Source: Leptospira ellisii
GTDB lineage: Bacteria > Spirochaetota > Leptospiria > Leptospirales > Leptospiraceae
Direction of reading: 5' to 3'
NCBI RefSeq assembly: GCF_002811955.1
Contig: NZ_NPEF01000054.1
Location: forward strand, 1 to 7,798
Length of the DNA: 7,798 nucleotides
In this document: positions 1 to 7,410 of the stretch, one piece after another
How positions within the stretch are numbered: position 1 is the first letter of the stretch
How the letters are laid out: each line of letters starts with the position of its first letter
The notes under the pieces: generated by a model
Told to the model about the DNA's origin: nothing
Databases searched by the model: none
The model's input: only the letters and a program-made list of their open reading frames with translations
Position numbers and translations under genes: made by a program

Positions 1-325
1 GATAGTAACCGGGAAAAATCCTCATCGTACGTTTGATGAAGAATTCCCCGAGATCCACGTTTCCCTTCCTTTTCCAAACGTCACGAAGTCCTGCGGAAAT
101 CAGAAAACCGCTTAACACGAAAAAGGCGTCTATTCCCGAGGAGGTATTCTGAAAAAAGGTAAGGAGCGCAACGGGGATCGATTTATGAAAGTCCACGTCG
201 TTGCGGACTATGATATAAAAATAATGACAGACCACGACGAGCCCGATCGCAAGAGCGCGGAATCCGTGTAAGGCGGGATGTTCGGAGGGTTTCTGTTCCG
301 TTAGATGAGCGATAAACTTTTTCAT
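1..325 (-). CDS. Acyltransferase-3 family membrane protein, N-terminal 108 residues (3' end off the window)
   Basis: This is the N-terminal part of a multi-pass inner-membrane acyltransferase of the OafA/YrhL type (acyltransferase_3 family), which transfers acyl groups, often acetyl, to cell-surface sugars or lipids. Reading from the ATG at 325, I see the family hallmarks: HPALHGFRALAI at about residues 16-27, a first hydrophobic segment with the conserved histidine (VVVCHYFY, His34), then GIDAFFVLSGFLIS at 64-77, and FFIKRTMRIFPGYY at 95-108. Family members are usually about 350-400 residues, so about two thirds lies beyond base 1. The ATG directly follows the TAA of the upstream glycosyltransferase gene (TAAATG) and has no strong Shine-Dalgarno, which suggests translational coupling. 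The acceptor cannot be told from this fragment. A glycan or lipid modified together with the neighbouring glycosyltransferase is an inference from context. Confidence 0.88.
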   Translation of the reverse strand, partial: MKKFIAHLTEQKPSEHPALHGFRALAIGLVVVCHYFYIIVRNDVDFHKSIPVALLTFFQNTSSGIDAFFVLSGFLISAGLRDVWKRKGNVDLGEFFIKRTMRIFPGYY

Positions 326-2020
326 TTAGGACGTCTCGGAGGACGAATCCGATTCGACGTGATTCGAATCATTCTCCCCGAAAGCCTTCCTTGTCAACGC
401 TAAAAGTCCGCAGCCGATGAAGAGCGCCTGTAAGGGCATCGCCGTCAAGGTGAAACGATAATCCGCGAAGTAGATCAAATGGATGAAAAATATCGAAACG
501 TAAACCGCCGGAAGGATCTTTCCGAGCCGGTCCGAAAAGGAACGAAAGATCCCAAAGCACATCAATAGAAAACAGGAGATACGGAAAAAATACTGCGCAA
601 AAGAAAGAGGATGTTGATAATAATCCGTAAACGGTCTCGGTCCTCCCGCCGAAAAAAACCACAACAGGGTTTTCTTCGTCAGATTGGAAAACAAAAAAGC
701 CGGATCTTTCAAGTTTTCTAATATTACTTTTTTGAAAAGTTCCTCGCTGTTAAGATCCGAACCGGTTTCGATCGTGTAGGTTACCCAGTGTCGAGTGTAG
801 GTTCCCTGCGAATACGGATGATTTCCTATGATAAAATTCGCCTTTCCGTTGGAAGTGGGTAAAAGAAAATGCCCTTCCTTATTCTGAAATCCCTGAAACG
901 CAAAGCCCGATCCGAGGAGGGTTACGATCAGGACCGCAATTCCGGAGACGAGTATCGCGGATCTCTTTTTCAATCCGGAGAATTCGAAAAAACAAAGTAG
1001 CGATAAAAAAAGGACCCCGACAAGCAGAAACCAGCTTCTTAGCTGAACGAGGTAAAAGAACAAGAGTCCCGAGACGAACGAATACGAGATGGACGCGGAA
1101 AAACTTCCCGCGGATACGGAACGTACGAATCGATATGCGGAAAATAAAAAGATCGAAAACAGAGGATGAAACAGATTCTCGTTCCAGAACTGATTGGAGA
1201 AGGAGACGTAATGGCTAGAAATCAGATAGAATGCGACGGTAAATATCGAGATCGCTTTAGATCGGAAAAAGTCTTTTGCAAAAAAGGCCAAGCAGATCAG
1301 CCCGACGCTTCCGATTAAAATCAAAACGACTTTAGCGGAACCTTGTCCGATTCCGAAAAGCCGGAACGAGCCCGCCAAAAAATAGATCATTCCGGAACTA
1401 AAACCGGAATGCGGATGAATTCCGTGTTCATAAAGTTGAATCGCCGCGGAATAATAATACTCGGGATCGTCCCCTTCCACGAGCAGATTCGGATCCAAAT
1501 ATAAGGCGAAGACCCGCTGCAACACGGACGACAATACGATGACGCCCAAGTATAAGGAATATCGTTCTTCGATCGATTTCAGAAAACGTTCCAGCAACGG
1601 TCGCATTCTCCCGGAACGAAACAGGATTGTGTATAAAATCGAAAGACAAAACAAGACGTACAACGCCGGTTTGATCCGCCAATGGGATCCCTTCCATTCC
1701 TGCGCTTCGACGGAGAGTAAAACGGTCGCGAAAAAGAGAATCACGTTAACCGACATCGTCCCGGCCCTAAAGAGGCGTTTCGCGACGAAGGAGAACAAAA
1801 GTATCAAAACGCAGATCGTCGCATAAGCCCCCAAAAAAATCCAGGTTTCGCGGTAGATCCAAGGGCCGACGGTAGGTGGTTCCACGGAAAGAATCGCCTG
1901 CGACACTTTTAGGAATTCGTTCTGAATTCGATTCGAAAAAAGTATGATCCGGTAAAAAATAAAAAACGAAACGAAGGCCATCAGGATAAGGGCGGCTTTT
2001 CCGCTTCGTCGCAAAAACAT
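326..2020 (-). CDS. Multi-pass GT-C fold glycosyltransferase, family 39/ArnT-like
   Basis: This 564-residue integral membrane protein is probably a GT-C glycosyltransferase that moves a sugar from a polyprenyl-phosphate donor to an acceptor on the periplasmic side. Hydrophobic segments lie at about 10-28, 60-80, 90-105, 118-134, 155-172, 212-246, 257-269, 283-296, 311-325, 329-345, 355-375, 480-493, 503-517 and 525-542. After the fifth segment comes the acidic motif EGDDPEYY (182-189), at the place where GT-C enzymes carry their catalytic Asp/Glu pair in the first large periplasmic loop. A large soluble loop with NFIIGNHPYSQGTY (395-408) and a late DYRFTLTAMPL (520-530) are also typical of this superfamily. 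Four extra N-terminal hydrophobic segments before the acidic motif and a Ser/Asp/Glu-rich tail (549-564) are less usual. The start overlaps the preceding stop (TAATG) and has no clear ribosome site of its own. Donor and acceptor are unknown, and assignment to family 39 rather than a sister family is tentative. Confidence 0.75.
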   Translation of the reverse strand: MFLRRSGKAALILMAFVSFFIFYRIILFSNRIQNEFLKVSQAILSVEPPTVGPWIYRETWIFLGAYATICVLILLFSFVAKRLFRAGTMSVNVILFFATVLLSVEAQEWKGSHWRIKPALYVLFCLSILYTILFRSGRMRPLLERFLKSIEERYSLYLGVIVLSSVLQRVFALYLDPNLLVEGDDPEYYYSAAIQLYEHGIHPHSGFSSGMIYFLAGSFRLFGIGQGSAKVVLILIGSVGLICLAFFAKDFFRSKAISIFTVAFYLISSHYVSFSNQFWNENLFHPLFSIFLFSAYRFVRSVSAGSFSASISYSFVSGLLFFYLVQLRSWFLLVGVLFLSLLCFFEFSGLKKRSAILVSGIAVLIVTLLGSGFAFQGFQNKEGHFLLPTSNGKANFIIGNHPYSQGTYTRHWVTYTIETGSDLNSEELFKKVILENLKDPAFLFSNLTKKTLLWFFSAGGPRPFTDYYQHPLSFAQYFFRISCFLLMCFGIFRSFSDRLGKILPAVYVSIFFIHLIYFADYRFTLTAMPLQALFIGCGLLALTRKAFGENDSNHVESDSSSETS

Positions 2021-3099
2021 TATAGATTTCTAAATAAGAAGAGTTCTTTTCCGGTTTCGAGTATCACCGAACCGTCCTTACCCGAAGGAAAAAAACGCGC
2101 CGGCAATTCCGAGGACCGGATCCTTTCGGTCTTTAAAAGAATCCCCTCCTCGTTCCAAAAACGGATTTCCTGATTCAGCTCCGCGGCGAACCAGCTTCCG
2201 TTGTGATACGCGGTCTGATATACGCCCGTTCCGGAAATACGTTTGGAATCGAATTTTTTTCCGCCGGAAGTGTCGTAGAAAACGACCTTATCCGAAGCGG
2301 CGACGAGTGTTTGTCCCTCGTTCGAAACCGCCAAATTCAACTTATGCGGATAAACGGCGTCCAATTCGAAGGAGGTAAATTCCCCTCCCTTATCGTCCAA
2401 AACCAGAATCCTGTCCTTGTTACCGTTTAACAGGTGTACGGCGATCTTAGCACCGTTCGGAGAAAGGGAAATACTCTTGGCGAAAACCGGATTTTTTTCG
2501 GAACCCAGATTCTTTTGAACGGCGATCCCGCCTTTGGCGTCCAAAAGGAAAAGTTCCCCTCCGGAAAATAAAACCGCCGTGATCGGGGCCGAAGCCGCAA
2601 AGGAATAGTCGGTCAAAAATCTCCCGTCCAACTTTCCGACCCCGGTGGCGTTTCCGTTGATGTCCGAAAGAAGAACCTGATTGTGATCGCCCGCGATCAA
2701 CAGCACGAGATTTCCGAAAGGGGAAATACGCGGATAACTTCTGTATTCCTTGGTCCAAAGAATTTCGCCCGAAGGTGAATAAAAGTTCACTTCGGTTCCG
2801 ATCTTTTTGTATTCCAAATAACCCTTCGTATTCGAAGGGAATTCGATCCTGCGTGTGTCGTCTAACGCGATTCCGGTCTGCGACTGGATCGTATAATACG
2901 CGTTATCGAATTTATATCCGTTCAGCGCCTCGTCCGGATTCCAGGAAAACCTTGGATCGGGGGCCATCCCCGCGTGCGCCGTTTTGGAAAACGCCCAGAC
3001 CTTCTGAATTCCGACAGCGGACGGGTACGGGTTTCCGAACAGATAAAAGAATAAAGCCGAAAAAAACAGACCGAATCCGGCGATCGGCAAAAACTTCAT
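2020..3099 (-). CDS. Membrane-anchored or exported beta-propeller-like protein of unknown function
   Basis: This is a 359-residue protein with one N-terminal hydrophobic segment (about 4-22, [20 protein letters not shown]). It is either an uncleaved anchor or a signal sequence, so the rest should face the periplasm. The body has repeated blade-like units of about 40-50 residues: [12 protein letters not shown] (108-119) with [13 protein letters not shown] (125-137), DAKGGIAVQ (187-195), [14 protein letters not shown] (211-224) with ILVLDDKGG (231-239), and [25 protein letters not shown] (256-280, quoted in part: [15 protein letters not shown]). The 'SPxGxxxA' and 'DxxG' pattern is that of WD40/quinoprotein-like propellers. 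I see no catalytic motif and cannot assign a function. The gene overlaps cinA by ATGA and the glycosyltransferase by TAATG. GAGG five bases before the ATG supports the start. Its place suggests an accessory role with the downstream envelope-modifying enzymes, which is inference only. Confidence 0.8.
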   Translation of the reverse strand: MKFLPIAGFGLFFSALFFYLFGNPYPSAVGIQKVWAFSKTAHAGMAPDPRFSWNPDEALNGYKFDNAYYTIQSQTGIALDDTRRIEFPSNTKGYLEYKKIGTEVNFYSPSGEILWTKEYRSYPRISPFGNLVLLIAGDHNQVLLSDINGNATGVGKLDGRFLTDYSFAASAPITAVLFSGGELFLLDAKGGIAVQKNLGSEKNPVFAKSISLSPNGAKIAVHLLNGNKDRILVLDDKGGEFTSFELDAVYPHKLNLAVSNEGQTLVAASDKVVFYDTSGGKKFDSKRISGTGVYQTAYHNGSWFAAELNQEIRFWNEEGILLKTERIRSSELPARFFPSGKDGSVILETGKELFLFRNL

Positions 3100-4352
3100 A
3101 CGGACCTCGTCAAACGATTGTATAACAGATAAATTCCGGTGTGAGCCGCAAACTCCCGAAAAGAACTTCTCGGAAATGGAAAATAATGTTCGTGCACTTC
3201 CGTTTCTCCGCCCTTTTCTCCGATTCCGAAAAAAACGAGCCCCACTTTTTTATGCGCGGTTCCTCCTCCGGGCCCCGCAATTCCGGTCACGCTGACGGAA
3301 TAATCGACACCAAGCGCGACTAACGCGCCTTCCGCCATTTCACGGGCGGTCTGCGGACTTACGGCTCCGAATTCCTGCAACGTTTCCTGTCGCACTCCGA
3401 GCAAACCGGCCTTTACGCTGTTATCATAGGACACCACTCCACCGTAAAAATAAGCGGAAGATCCGGGCGCGTCCGTAAACGTTTTGGCGATGAGGCCTCC
3501 GGTACAACTTTCGGCGGTGCCCACGACGATCTTTTTTTCGATCAGAAGTTTGGGAAGTTCTTCGAACACGTCACCCGTCGATTTGGCGCCGTAGACGGCG
3601 TCCAATTTTCGAAGAAGCTCTTCGACTAACGTACGTTCGTCGGATTGAAAGGAGACGCGGATATAACCGCGTTTTGCCGCGACTCCCCAGATCACCTTCC
3701 CGGAGGCGATCGATTCCTCTTTCGAAACGAATTCCTTTTGAAACTGGGATTCGCTCATCCACCAGATAAAACGTAAGCCGGAATAAAGTTCCTTTGCCGC
3801 ATAGGTTTTGGAGATCCAAGGGGAAAATTCCTCGCGGAACATTTCCGTCATTTCCCCCGGAACGCCGGGCATACAACCCAAATTCGCGTGCTCGCCGAGG
3901 GCAACGATAAAACCGGGTGCGATCCCTACGGTGTTGTTCAGAATCACGGATCCTTCCGGAACGGAAACCTGTCGAATCGCGGTTTGCATGAACTCCTGAA
4001 AGTTCCTTCCTCTCAGTCTGTAAAAGGCTTCGATCCTTTGTCTTGCTACCTTACTTTCCACCGAAGTCACACCGTTCAAACGGCACGCGACTTCGAGAGT
4101 GTAATCGTCCTCGGTGGGTCCCAACCCTCCCGTCATTATCATCAATACGGGAGTTTGTACCGTGCCAAGAGCGGCTAACGTGCGTAATTCGGATTCGATC
4201 GCCTTCGGATCGTCCGGCAAAACGACGAACTTAGAAACCGTAAAACCCATTCCGAACAATTCGTTCGCGATCCAGGAGGAATTGGTATCCTGACTCCGCC
4301 CGGCTGTCAGCTCCGATCCCGTGGATAAGACGACGATTCTGGGGGCGTTCAT
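3096..4352 (-). CDS. cinA: CinA-family protein: N-terminal MoCF-like domain plus C-terminal NMN deamidase (PncC) domain
   Basis: This is a full-length 418-residue CinA. The N-terminal half (about 5-175) is the molybdopterin-binding-like COG1058 domain, with [13 protein letters not shown] (6-18), [12 protein letters not shown] (74-85) and MPGVPGEM (161-168). In characterised relatives it hydrolyses ADP-ribose. The C-terminal half (about 265-415) is the CinA/PncC domain, with the active-site segment GTAESCTGG (278-286), [11 protein letters not shown] (304-314), GAVSPQTA (329-336) and [10 protein letters not shown] (356-365). This domain deamidates nicotinamide mononucleotide to nicotinate mononucleotide, recycling NMN released by NAD-dependent DNA ligase. 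All key motifs look intact, so I expect an active cytoplasmic enzyme. The open frame extends 28 codons upstream inside argS, but family alignment puts the start at the ATG at 4352, preceded by AAGGA at a six-base spacing and overlapping the argS stop (TGATG). Any link to competence is not supported here. Confidence 0.95.
   Translation of the reverse strand: MNAPRIVVLSTGSELTAGRSQDTNSSWIANELFGMGFTVSKFVVLPDDPKAIESELRTLAALGTVQTPVLMIMTGGLGPTEDDYTLEVACRLNGVTSVESKVARQRIEAFYRLRGRNFQEFMQTAIRQVSVPEGSVILNNTVGIAPGFIVALGEHANLGCMPGVPGEMTEMFREEFSPWISKTYAAKELYSGLRFIWWMSESQFQKEFVSKEESIASGKVIWGVAAKRGYIRVSFQSDERTLVEELLRKLDAVYGAKSTGDVFEELPKLLIEKKIVVGTAESCTGGLIAKTFTDAPGSSAYFYGGVVSYDNSVKAGLLGVRQETLQEFGAVSPQTAREMAEGALVALGVDYSVSVTGIAGPGGGTAHKKVGLVFFGIGEKGGETEVHEHYFPFPRSSFREFAAHTGIYLLYNRLTRSV
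3105..3108 (-). promoter_or_regulatory. Ribosome binding site of the beta-propeller gene
   Basis: GAGG on the minus strand lies five bases before the ATG at 3099. It sits inside the last codons of cinA and supports independent re-initiation at the ATGA overlap. Confidence 0.5.
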
Positions 4353-6112
4353 CAGTTTTCCTTTTCCATCCTTTCGGGAGCGGAGACTCCGATCAAACCG
4401 AGGCCTTCCGAAAGGACGTTTTTGGCCGCGAGACAAATTCTCGCAAGTCCCAGCTTCGTCTCGACCGAAGCGTCCTTAAGACGGTTGTTTTTTCCAAGAT
4501 AAAAAGCCGTAAAGGCTTTCGCGAAACTTTGCAGATAATTGGTAACTCGATGCGGCTCCATCGCGTTTGCGGAATCGAATATCTCCTCCGAAAAACGTGC
4601 GATCCAAAAAAGAAGACGCTTTCTTTCATCAGACATTTCTAATGTAGCTGCCGCTTCCTCGGAGGTCTCGCCGCCTACTTCACGAAAGATGGAACAGATT
4701 CTAGCGTGGGCGTATTGAAGATAAAACACCGGATTTTTATCGGACTCGTCCTTGGCAAGGTCCAGATCGAAATCGAGAGGCGCGTCCAGCGAACGCATCA
4801 CGAAAAAATAACGTCCCACGTCCTTTCCGTGTTTTCCCAAAAAGCCGATCAGATCGCTCATCGTCTGAAAGGAACCGGCCCGTTTACTCATCTTCACCTT
4901 TTGACCCGACTCGAGAAGATTCACCTGCTGCGCTATGATCACCTTAAAATTCTCTTTCGGATATCCGATGGATTGAACCGCTCCCGCCAATCTCGCGATA
5001 TAACCGTGATGATCCGGTCCCCAGATGTCGTAGATGCGGTCGTAACCTCGTTCGATCTTGTTCTTATGATACGCGATATCGGCCAAAAGATACGTTGGCC
5101 TTCCGTCGTCGCGGACGACGACACGATCCTTGTCGTCCCCGTATTCGGTGGAGCGGAAGACCTTTTTCCCGTCCTCCACGAAGATTTTTCCGGATTTCTC
5201 CAGATCGTTCATCACCGAAAGCACCTTATCCGCTTCGTGTAACGTGCGTTCGCTGAAATAATTGTCGAACTCGACCCCGAAAGAATCGAGATCCTTTCTC
5301 TGCCAGATAAGGTTATTCTCCACCGTCCAGACAGAACAAAGTTCCGCCAACTCGCGGTATTTTTTTTCGTTTAACAGGGATTCGATCTTAAGAGAGCGGA
5401 CAGGATCCTTCAAAAGATCGCTTGCAATATCTTTAATGTATTCCCCGCGATATCCTTCTGCGGGAAGTATGTTTTTTTCGAGAACGGTTTCCATAGGAGT
5501 GGAATCGTCCGTTTCCTGCTGGGAATACGATTCTCCTTTGAGTTCCCGAATCCTCACGAGCGTGGATACTCCGAGAAGGAATACCTGATTTCCGTAATCG
5601 TTGATGTAGAATTCCTTATCGACATTATGACCGATAGCCTTCAAAAGCGAAGCCATGGCGTCTCCGTTTGCGGCCGCCCGCGCGGATACGATGTTGAGCG
5701 GGCCTGTGGGATTCGCGGATACGAATTCGAGGTTGATTCGAAGAGTTTTTTCCGCCTGCGGAAAATAATTTCCGGAAAGGATCGAGGATTCTATAAAACG
5801 CAAAAGAAAGGCGGAAGAAATCCTGAAATTGACGAAACCAGGAGGGGTAAAATCGACCGTCTCGAACAGATCCCCCCTTTTCCGCAGAACGGCTGCGAGC
5901 TCGTCGGCGACCTGGAGAGGATTCTTTTTTAGAATTTTAGAATTTTCTAATGCAAAAGAGGTCGAGTAATCCCCGAATTTTTCGTCTCTGGAATATTCTA
6001 TTTTTATTTTGAACGTATCCGGATCTGAACCCGGATACGAAGATGCCAGTTCGCGAGCCCCTTCTTCGAGGGTTTTCCATACGATTTGTTTGAGCGTTTC
6101 ATTTTCTTTCAT
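4352..6112 (-). CDS. argS: Arginyl-tRNA synthetase with a non-canonical HIGH motif
   Basis: This cytoplasmic class I enzyme charges tRNA-Arg with arginine using ATP. It has 586 residues, a normal length for bacterial ArgS. The N-terminal Add-1 domain (about 1-115) contains [10 protein letters not shown] (46-55) and [10 protein letters not shown] (90-99). The Rossmann core begins [15 protein letters not shown] (126-140) and continues FYINDYGNQ (168-176). [17 protein letters not shown] (333-349), WGPDHHGY (364-371) and a perfect KMSKR (407-411) follow. A C-terminal helical anticodon-binding domain (about 455-586) contains YLQYAHAR and ends [11 protein letters not shown]. The ATP-binding HIGH position reads NIVS (140-143), with no histidine. 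From memory, other Leptospira ArgS proteins carry the same NIVSAR. The open frame runs 35 codons further upstream to 6217, but that part is unlike ArgS. The ATG at 6112 (MKENETLKQ) gives the expected N-terminus, although its ribosome site is weak (GGAA about ten bases away). It heads the five-gene unit that continues into cinA. Confidence 0.97.
   Translation of the reverse strand: MKENETLKQIVWKTLEEGARELASSYPGSDPDTFKIKIEYSRDEKFGDYSTSFALENSKILKKNPLQVADELAAVLRKRGDLFETVDFTPPGFVNFRISSAFLLRFIESSILSGNYFPQAEKTLRINLEFVSANPTGPLNIVSARAAANGDAMASLLKAIGHNVDKEFYINDYGNQVFLLGVSTLVRIRELKGESYSQQETDDSTPMETVLEKNILPAEGYRGEYIKDIASDLLKDPVRSLKIESLLNEKKYRELAELCSVWTVENNLIWQRKDLDSFGVEFDNYFSERTLHEADKVLSVMNDLEKSGKIFVEDGKKVFRSTEYGDDKDRVVVRDDGRPTYLLADIAYHKNKIERGYDRIYDIWGPDHHGYIARLAGAVQSIGYPKENFKVIIAQQVNLLESGQKVKMSKRAGSFQTMSDLIGFLGKHGKDVGRYFFVMRSLDAPLDFDLDLAKDESDKNPVFYLQYAHARICSIFREVGGETSEEAAATLEMSDERKRLLFWIARFSEEIFDSANAMEPHRVTNYLQSFAKAFTAFYLGKNNRLKDASVETKLGLARICLAAKNVLSEGLGLIGVSAPERMEKEN
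4359..4363 (-). promoter_or_regulatory. Ribosome binding site that fixes the cinA start
   Basis: AAGGA on the minus strand lies six bases before the ATG at 4352. It favours this start over the upstream in-frame ATG at 4436, which would add 28 residues that match no CinA sequence and read argS in another frame. Confidence 0.65.
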
Positions 6113-6213
6113 TGTTAAAAGATTCCGTCGGAAGCCGGACCAGCCAAAGGACGGCGCGGCAACCCGTTTAGAGTTTGTCGGAAATACGACGATTCTTCCG
6201 TAAAAGTTCGGCC

Positions 6214-6230
6214 CCACCCGCGTTGGGTGG
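6214..6230. repeat. Short GC-rich inverted repeat (6-bp stem, 5-base loop)
   Basis: CCACCC at 6214-6219 and GGGTGG at 6225-6230 are perfect reverse complements around a GCGTT loop. On the minus-strand transcript this is a stable stem about 100 bases before the argS start. No U-run follows on either strand, so it is not a typical terminator. It may belong to a dispersed intergenic repeat. Confidence 0.5.
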
Positions 6231-6282
6231 TGTAGGAGAGGTGGCGGGAAAAAATCGACCCAGCCTCCTTATCACAAAAATC

Positions 6283-6311
6283 AAAATTCGGAAAGCGAAA
6301 ATCCGAAATTT
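6283..6311 (-). terminator. Possible weak intrinsic terminator after the ybeY-recO-small protein group
   Basis: On the minus strand AAATTTCGGA pairs with TCCGAATTTT with one T-T mismatch (six base pairs, mismatch, three A-T pairs) around a nine-base loop. The descending arm runs into TTTTGATTTTTG, a broken T-run. It lies about 90 bases after the stop of the small membrane protein gene, a sensible place to end that transcript. The stem is AT-rich and the T-run is interrupted, so termination would be partial at best. Confidence 0.35.
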
Positions 6312-6315
6312 CGCC

Positions 6316-6329
6316 GTGGGAGTTCCCGC
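6316..6329. repeat. Small palindrome GTGGGAGTTCCCGC
   Basis: This 14-base near-palindrome has a GGG/CCC core around AGTT. As I remember, very similar sequences (TGTGGGAGTTCCCACA and TGTAGGAGTTCCTACA forms) occur many times between genes in Leptospira genomes, so it is probably one copy of a dispersed short repeat. Its role is unknown. The identification with that repeat is from memory and unverified. Confidence 0.4.
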
Positions 6330-6398
6330 AAAGATTCCTTACCCGTTTCGTTTTCGTCATCGTATCGAATACCATCGGATCAACTGGCGCGGGCCTTC

Positions 6399-6644
6399 TC
6401 ATTGCCTTTCGTAAAACACGTTTTTCTTCCGGGATATATCCCAGCTCGCGTCCAATTCCTGAAAAACCATTTTTTTGAGATCCATTACGGAAACAAGTAT
6501 TGATCTTTTTCCGGCGATTTCCTTTGCGGATACCGCCGGGACTTGGACCGGAATTTTCTGATCCCAGCGGATATCCAAAACGACGAGAAATAAAAGGACG
6601 CAAAAATAAAAGACGAATAGTATCGTTTTAAGAAAATTTTCCAA
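6399..6644 (-). CDS. Small single-pass membrane protein of unknown function (81 residues, TTG start)
   Basis: I do not recognise this protein. It has a short N-terminal stretch, one strong hydrophobic segment (about 4-24, ending LLFLVVLD) and a charged tail of about 55 residues ending in [10 protein letters not shown]. This suggests a bitopic inner-membrane protein with the tail probably outside, or inside if the flanking charges decide otherwise. The start is TTG, not ATG: GGGAG lies six bases before it, and the hydrophobic segment must be included. The first 17 bases overlap the end of recO in another frame, so it is likely coupled to recO translation. It could be structurally reminiscent of small divisome proteins such as FtsL/DivIC, but I see no convincing coiled coil and do not claim it. 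It is the last gene of the ybeY-recO group before the gap. Confidence 0.65.
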   Translation of the reverse strand: MENFLKTILFVFYFCVLLFLVVLDIRWDQKIPVQVPAVSAKEIAGKRSILVSVMDLKKMVFQELDASWDISRKKNVFYERQ

Positions 6645-7410
6645 GATTTTCTCCCAAAGCCTCGTAAAGCGTAAGAGCCGATTTCAACTTTCTCCGAAGG
6701 ATCGGCTCCAGGATTCCGTTGCAAATTCTGTCGAGGTCCAGGATGTTTTCAACGGATATTTTTCTTTCCTTGAGGTCCCGAAACCGAAGCATCAAAAAAG
6801 TTTGAATCCACTGCGCCGTCCCGAGATCGTTTCTGTCTCCGTGCAGACAATTTCCGCAGACGATTTCCAAAGGCGAGGTCTGCACCGTGACCGAGGTCAT
6901 CTCTTTCAGTTCGGTTCCGCAGGAATGGCAAAGAAGTTCCTTGGATAAAAATCCCCCCGCAACGAGAAGACGCAGTTTAAAAAACGGAAGAATCAACGCG
7001 GAAGGCCCGTTCTCTTCCAGCTCCTCCAAGGCGCCGTAAAGAAGACGAAATTCCCCCGGATGTTCAGCTCCGTCGGGGGTGAATGCGGATGCGAGTTCCA
7101 AAAGATAGGATACGAGAACCGTTCCGAAATAACCGGACTTCGCTTTATCAAAACGATTGATAAGCGAAATCTCCTTTACGTTATACGTTTCCTTGTTTTT
7201 GGAATGATAGTAGTCGAAGTCCGACAACGAACCCGGTTCCACGGAGGCGATCGCTCTGGTTTTGCTTTTTCGAATTCCTCGGATCCGAAAATTTTCGACC
7301 TGCCCCGTTTCCGGAAGAAGACGCACGAGCGCATCCCCGTCCAAAATCGCCCTCGATTCGAGAACGATTCCCCGAGCCTTTCTCAAAGATCCGTTAGAAC
7401 TTCCAGACAT
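6628..7410 (-). CDS. recO: DNA repair protein RecO
   Basis: RecO works with RecR (and RecF) to load RecA onto SSB-coated single-stranded DNA and to anneal strands in recombinational repair. The 260-residue length is normal. The N-terminal OB-fold region (about 10-85) starts [22 protein letters not shown] (11-32, shown here as ARGIVLESR and DGDALVRLL) and is followed by the basic [11 protein letters not shown] (42-52). A helical region with [16 protein letters not shown] (103-118) and LLYGALEEL (123-131) follows. The C-terminal part has a four-cysteine zinc site, CHSC (161-164) and CGNC (185-188). The ATG at 7410 has AAGGA six bases upstream and overlaps ybeY by 28 bases. A TTG at 7386 that would give a TTGA overlap is possible but has a poorer ribosome site. 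The ybeY-recO adjacency fits the wider bacterial ybeY-era-recO neighbourhood. Confidence 0.93.
   Translation of the reverse strand: MSGSSNGSLRKARGIVLESRAILDGDALVRLLPETGQVENFRIRGIRKSKTRAIASVEPGSLSDFDYYHSKNKETYNVKEISLINRFDKAKSGYFGTVLVSYLLELASAFTPDGAEHPGEFRLLYGALEELEENGPSALILPFFKLRLLVAGGFLSKELLCHSCGTELKEMTSVTVQTSPLEIVCGNCLHGDRNDLGTAQWIQTFLMLRFRDLKERKISVENILDLDRICNGILEPILRRKLKSALTLYEALGENLGKFS
6651..6655 (-). promoter_or_regulatory. Ribosome binding site that supports the TTG start of the small membrane protein
   Basis: GGGAG on the minus strand lies six bases before the TTG at 6644, inside the last codons of recO. No ATG offers a better start that still keeps the membrane segment. Confidence 0.5.

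Larger units (their letters stand above)
6113..6398. other. Non-coding gap between the small membrane protein gene and argS; probable leader/promoter region
   Basis: This 286-base stretch is the only gap longer than a few bases in the window. It contains three small inverted repeats (6214-6230, 6283-6311, 6316-6329) and a longer-range seven-base pairing between GCGGGAA at 6244-6250 and TTCCCGC at 6323-6329. That longer pairing would compete with the 6316-6329 palindrome. A strong AAGGAGG is present on the minus strand at 6267-6273 with no usable start codon at the right distance. I could not pick out a convincing -35/-10 pair by eye. The region must hold the argS promoter if the two gene groups are separate units. 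Its frames read through, but the translations are rich in Arg, Pro and Gly and match nothing I know, so I treat it as non-coding. Confidence 0.6.

Noticed and set aside
4353..4436. A 28-residue N-terminal extension of CinA
   Set aside because: It is basic, unlike CinA, wholly inside the argS coding region, and a good ribosome site precedes the ATG at 4352.
4706..5242. A 178-residue plus-strand open frame
   Set aside because: It is antisense to the conserved catalytic core of argS. No start signal or family resemblance was seen.
6113..6217. A 35-residue N-terminal extension of ArgS
   Set aside because: ArgS similarity begins at MKENETLKQ (6112). The extension is unlike any ArgS N-terminus and lies in the non-coding gap.
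6210..6235. A T-box-like leader upstream of argS, because GGGTGG appears
   Set aside because: GGGTGG in the context recalled from T-boxes is on the plus strand, opposite to argS, and the ACCGCG part, specifier stem and following terminator are missing.
6267..6273. A strong AAGGAGG on the minus strand, as a sign of an unannotated gene
   Set aside because: No ATG, GTG or TTG follows at a workable distance, and no plausible frame follows.
6115..6603. A 162-residue minus-strand open frame across the gap upstream of argS
   Set aside because: It overlaps the small membrane protein in another frame, is rich in Arg/Gly/Pro/Ser, covers the inverted repeats and resembles no known protein.
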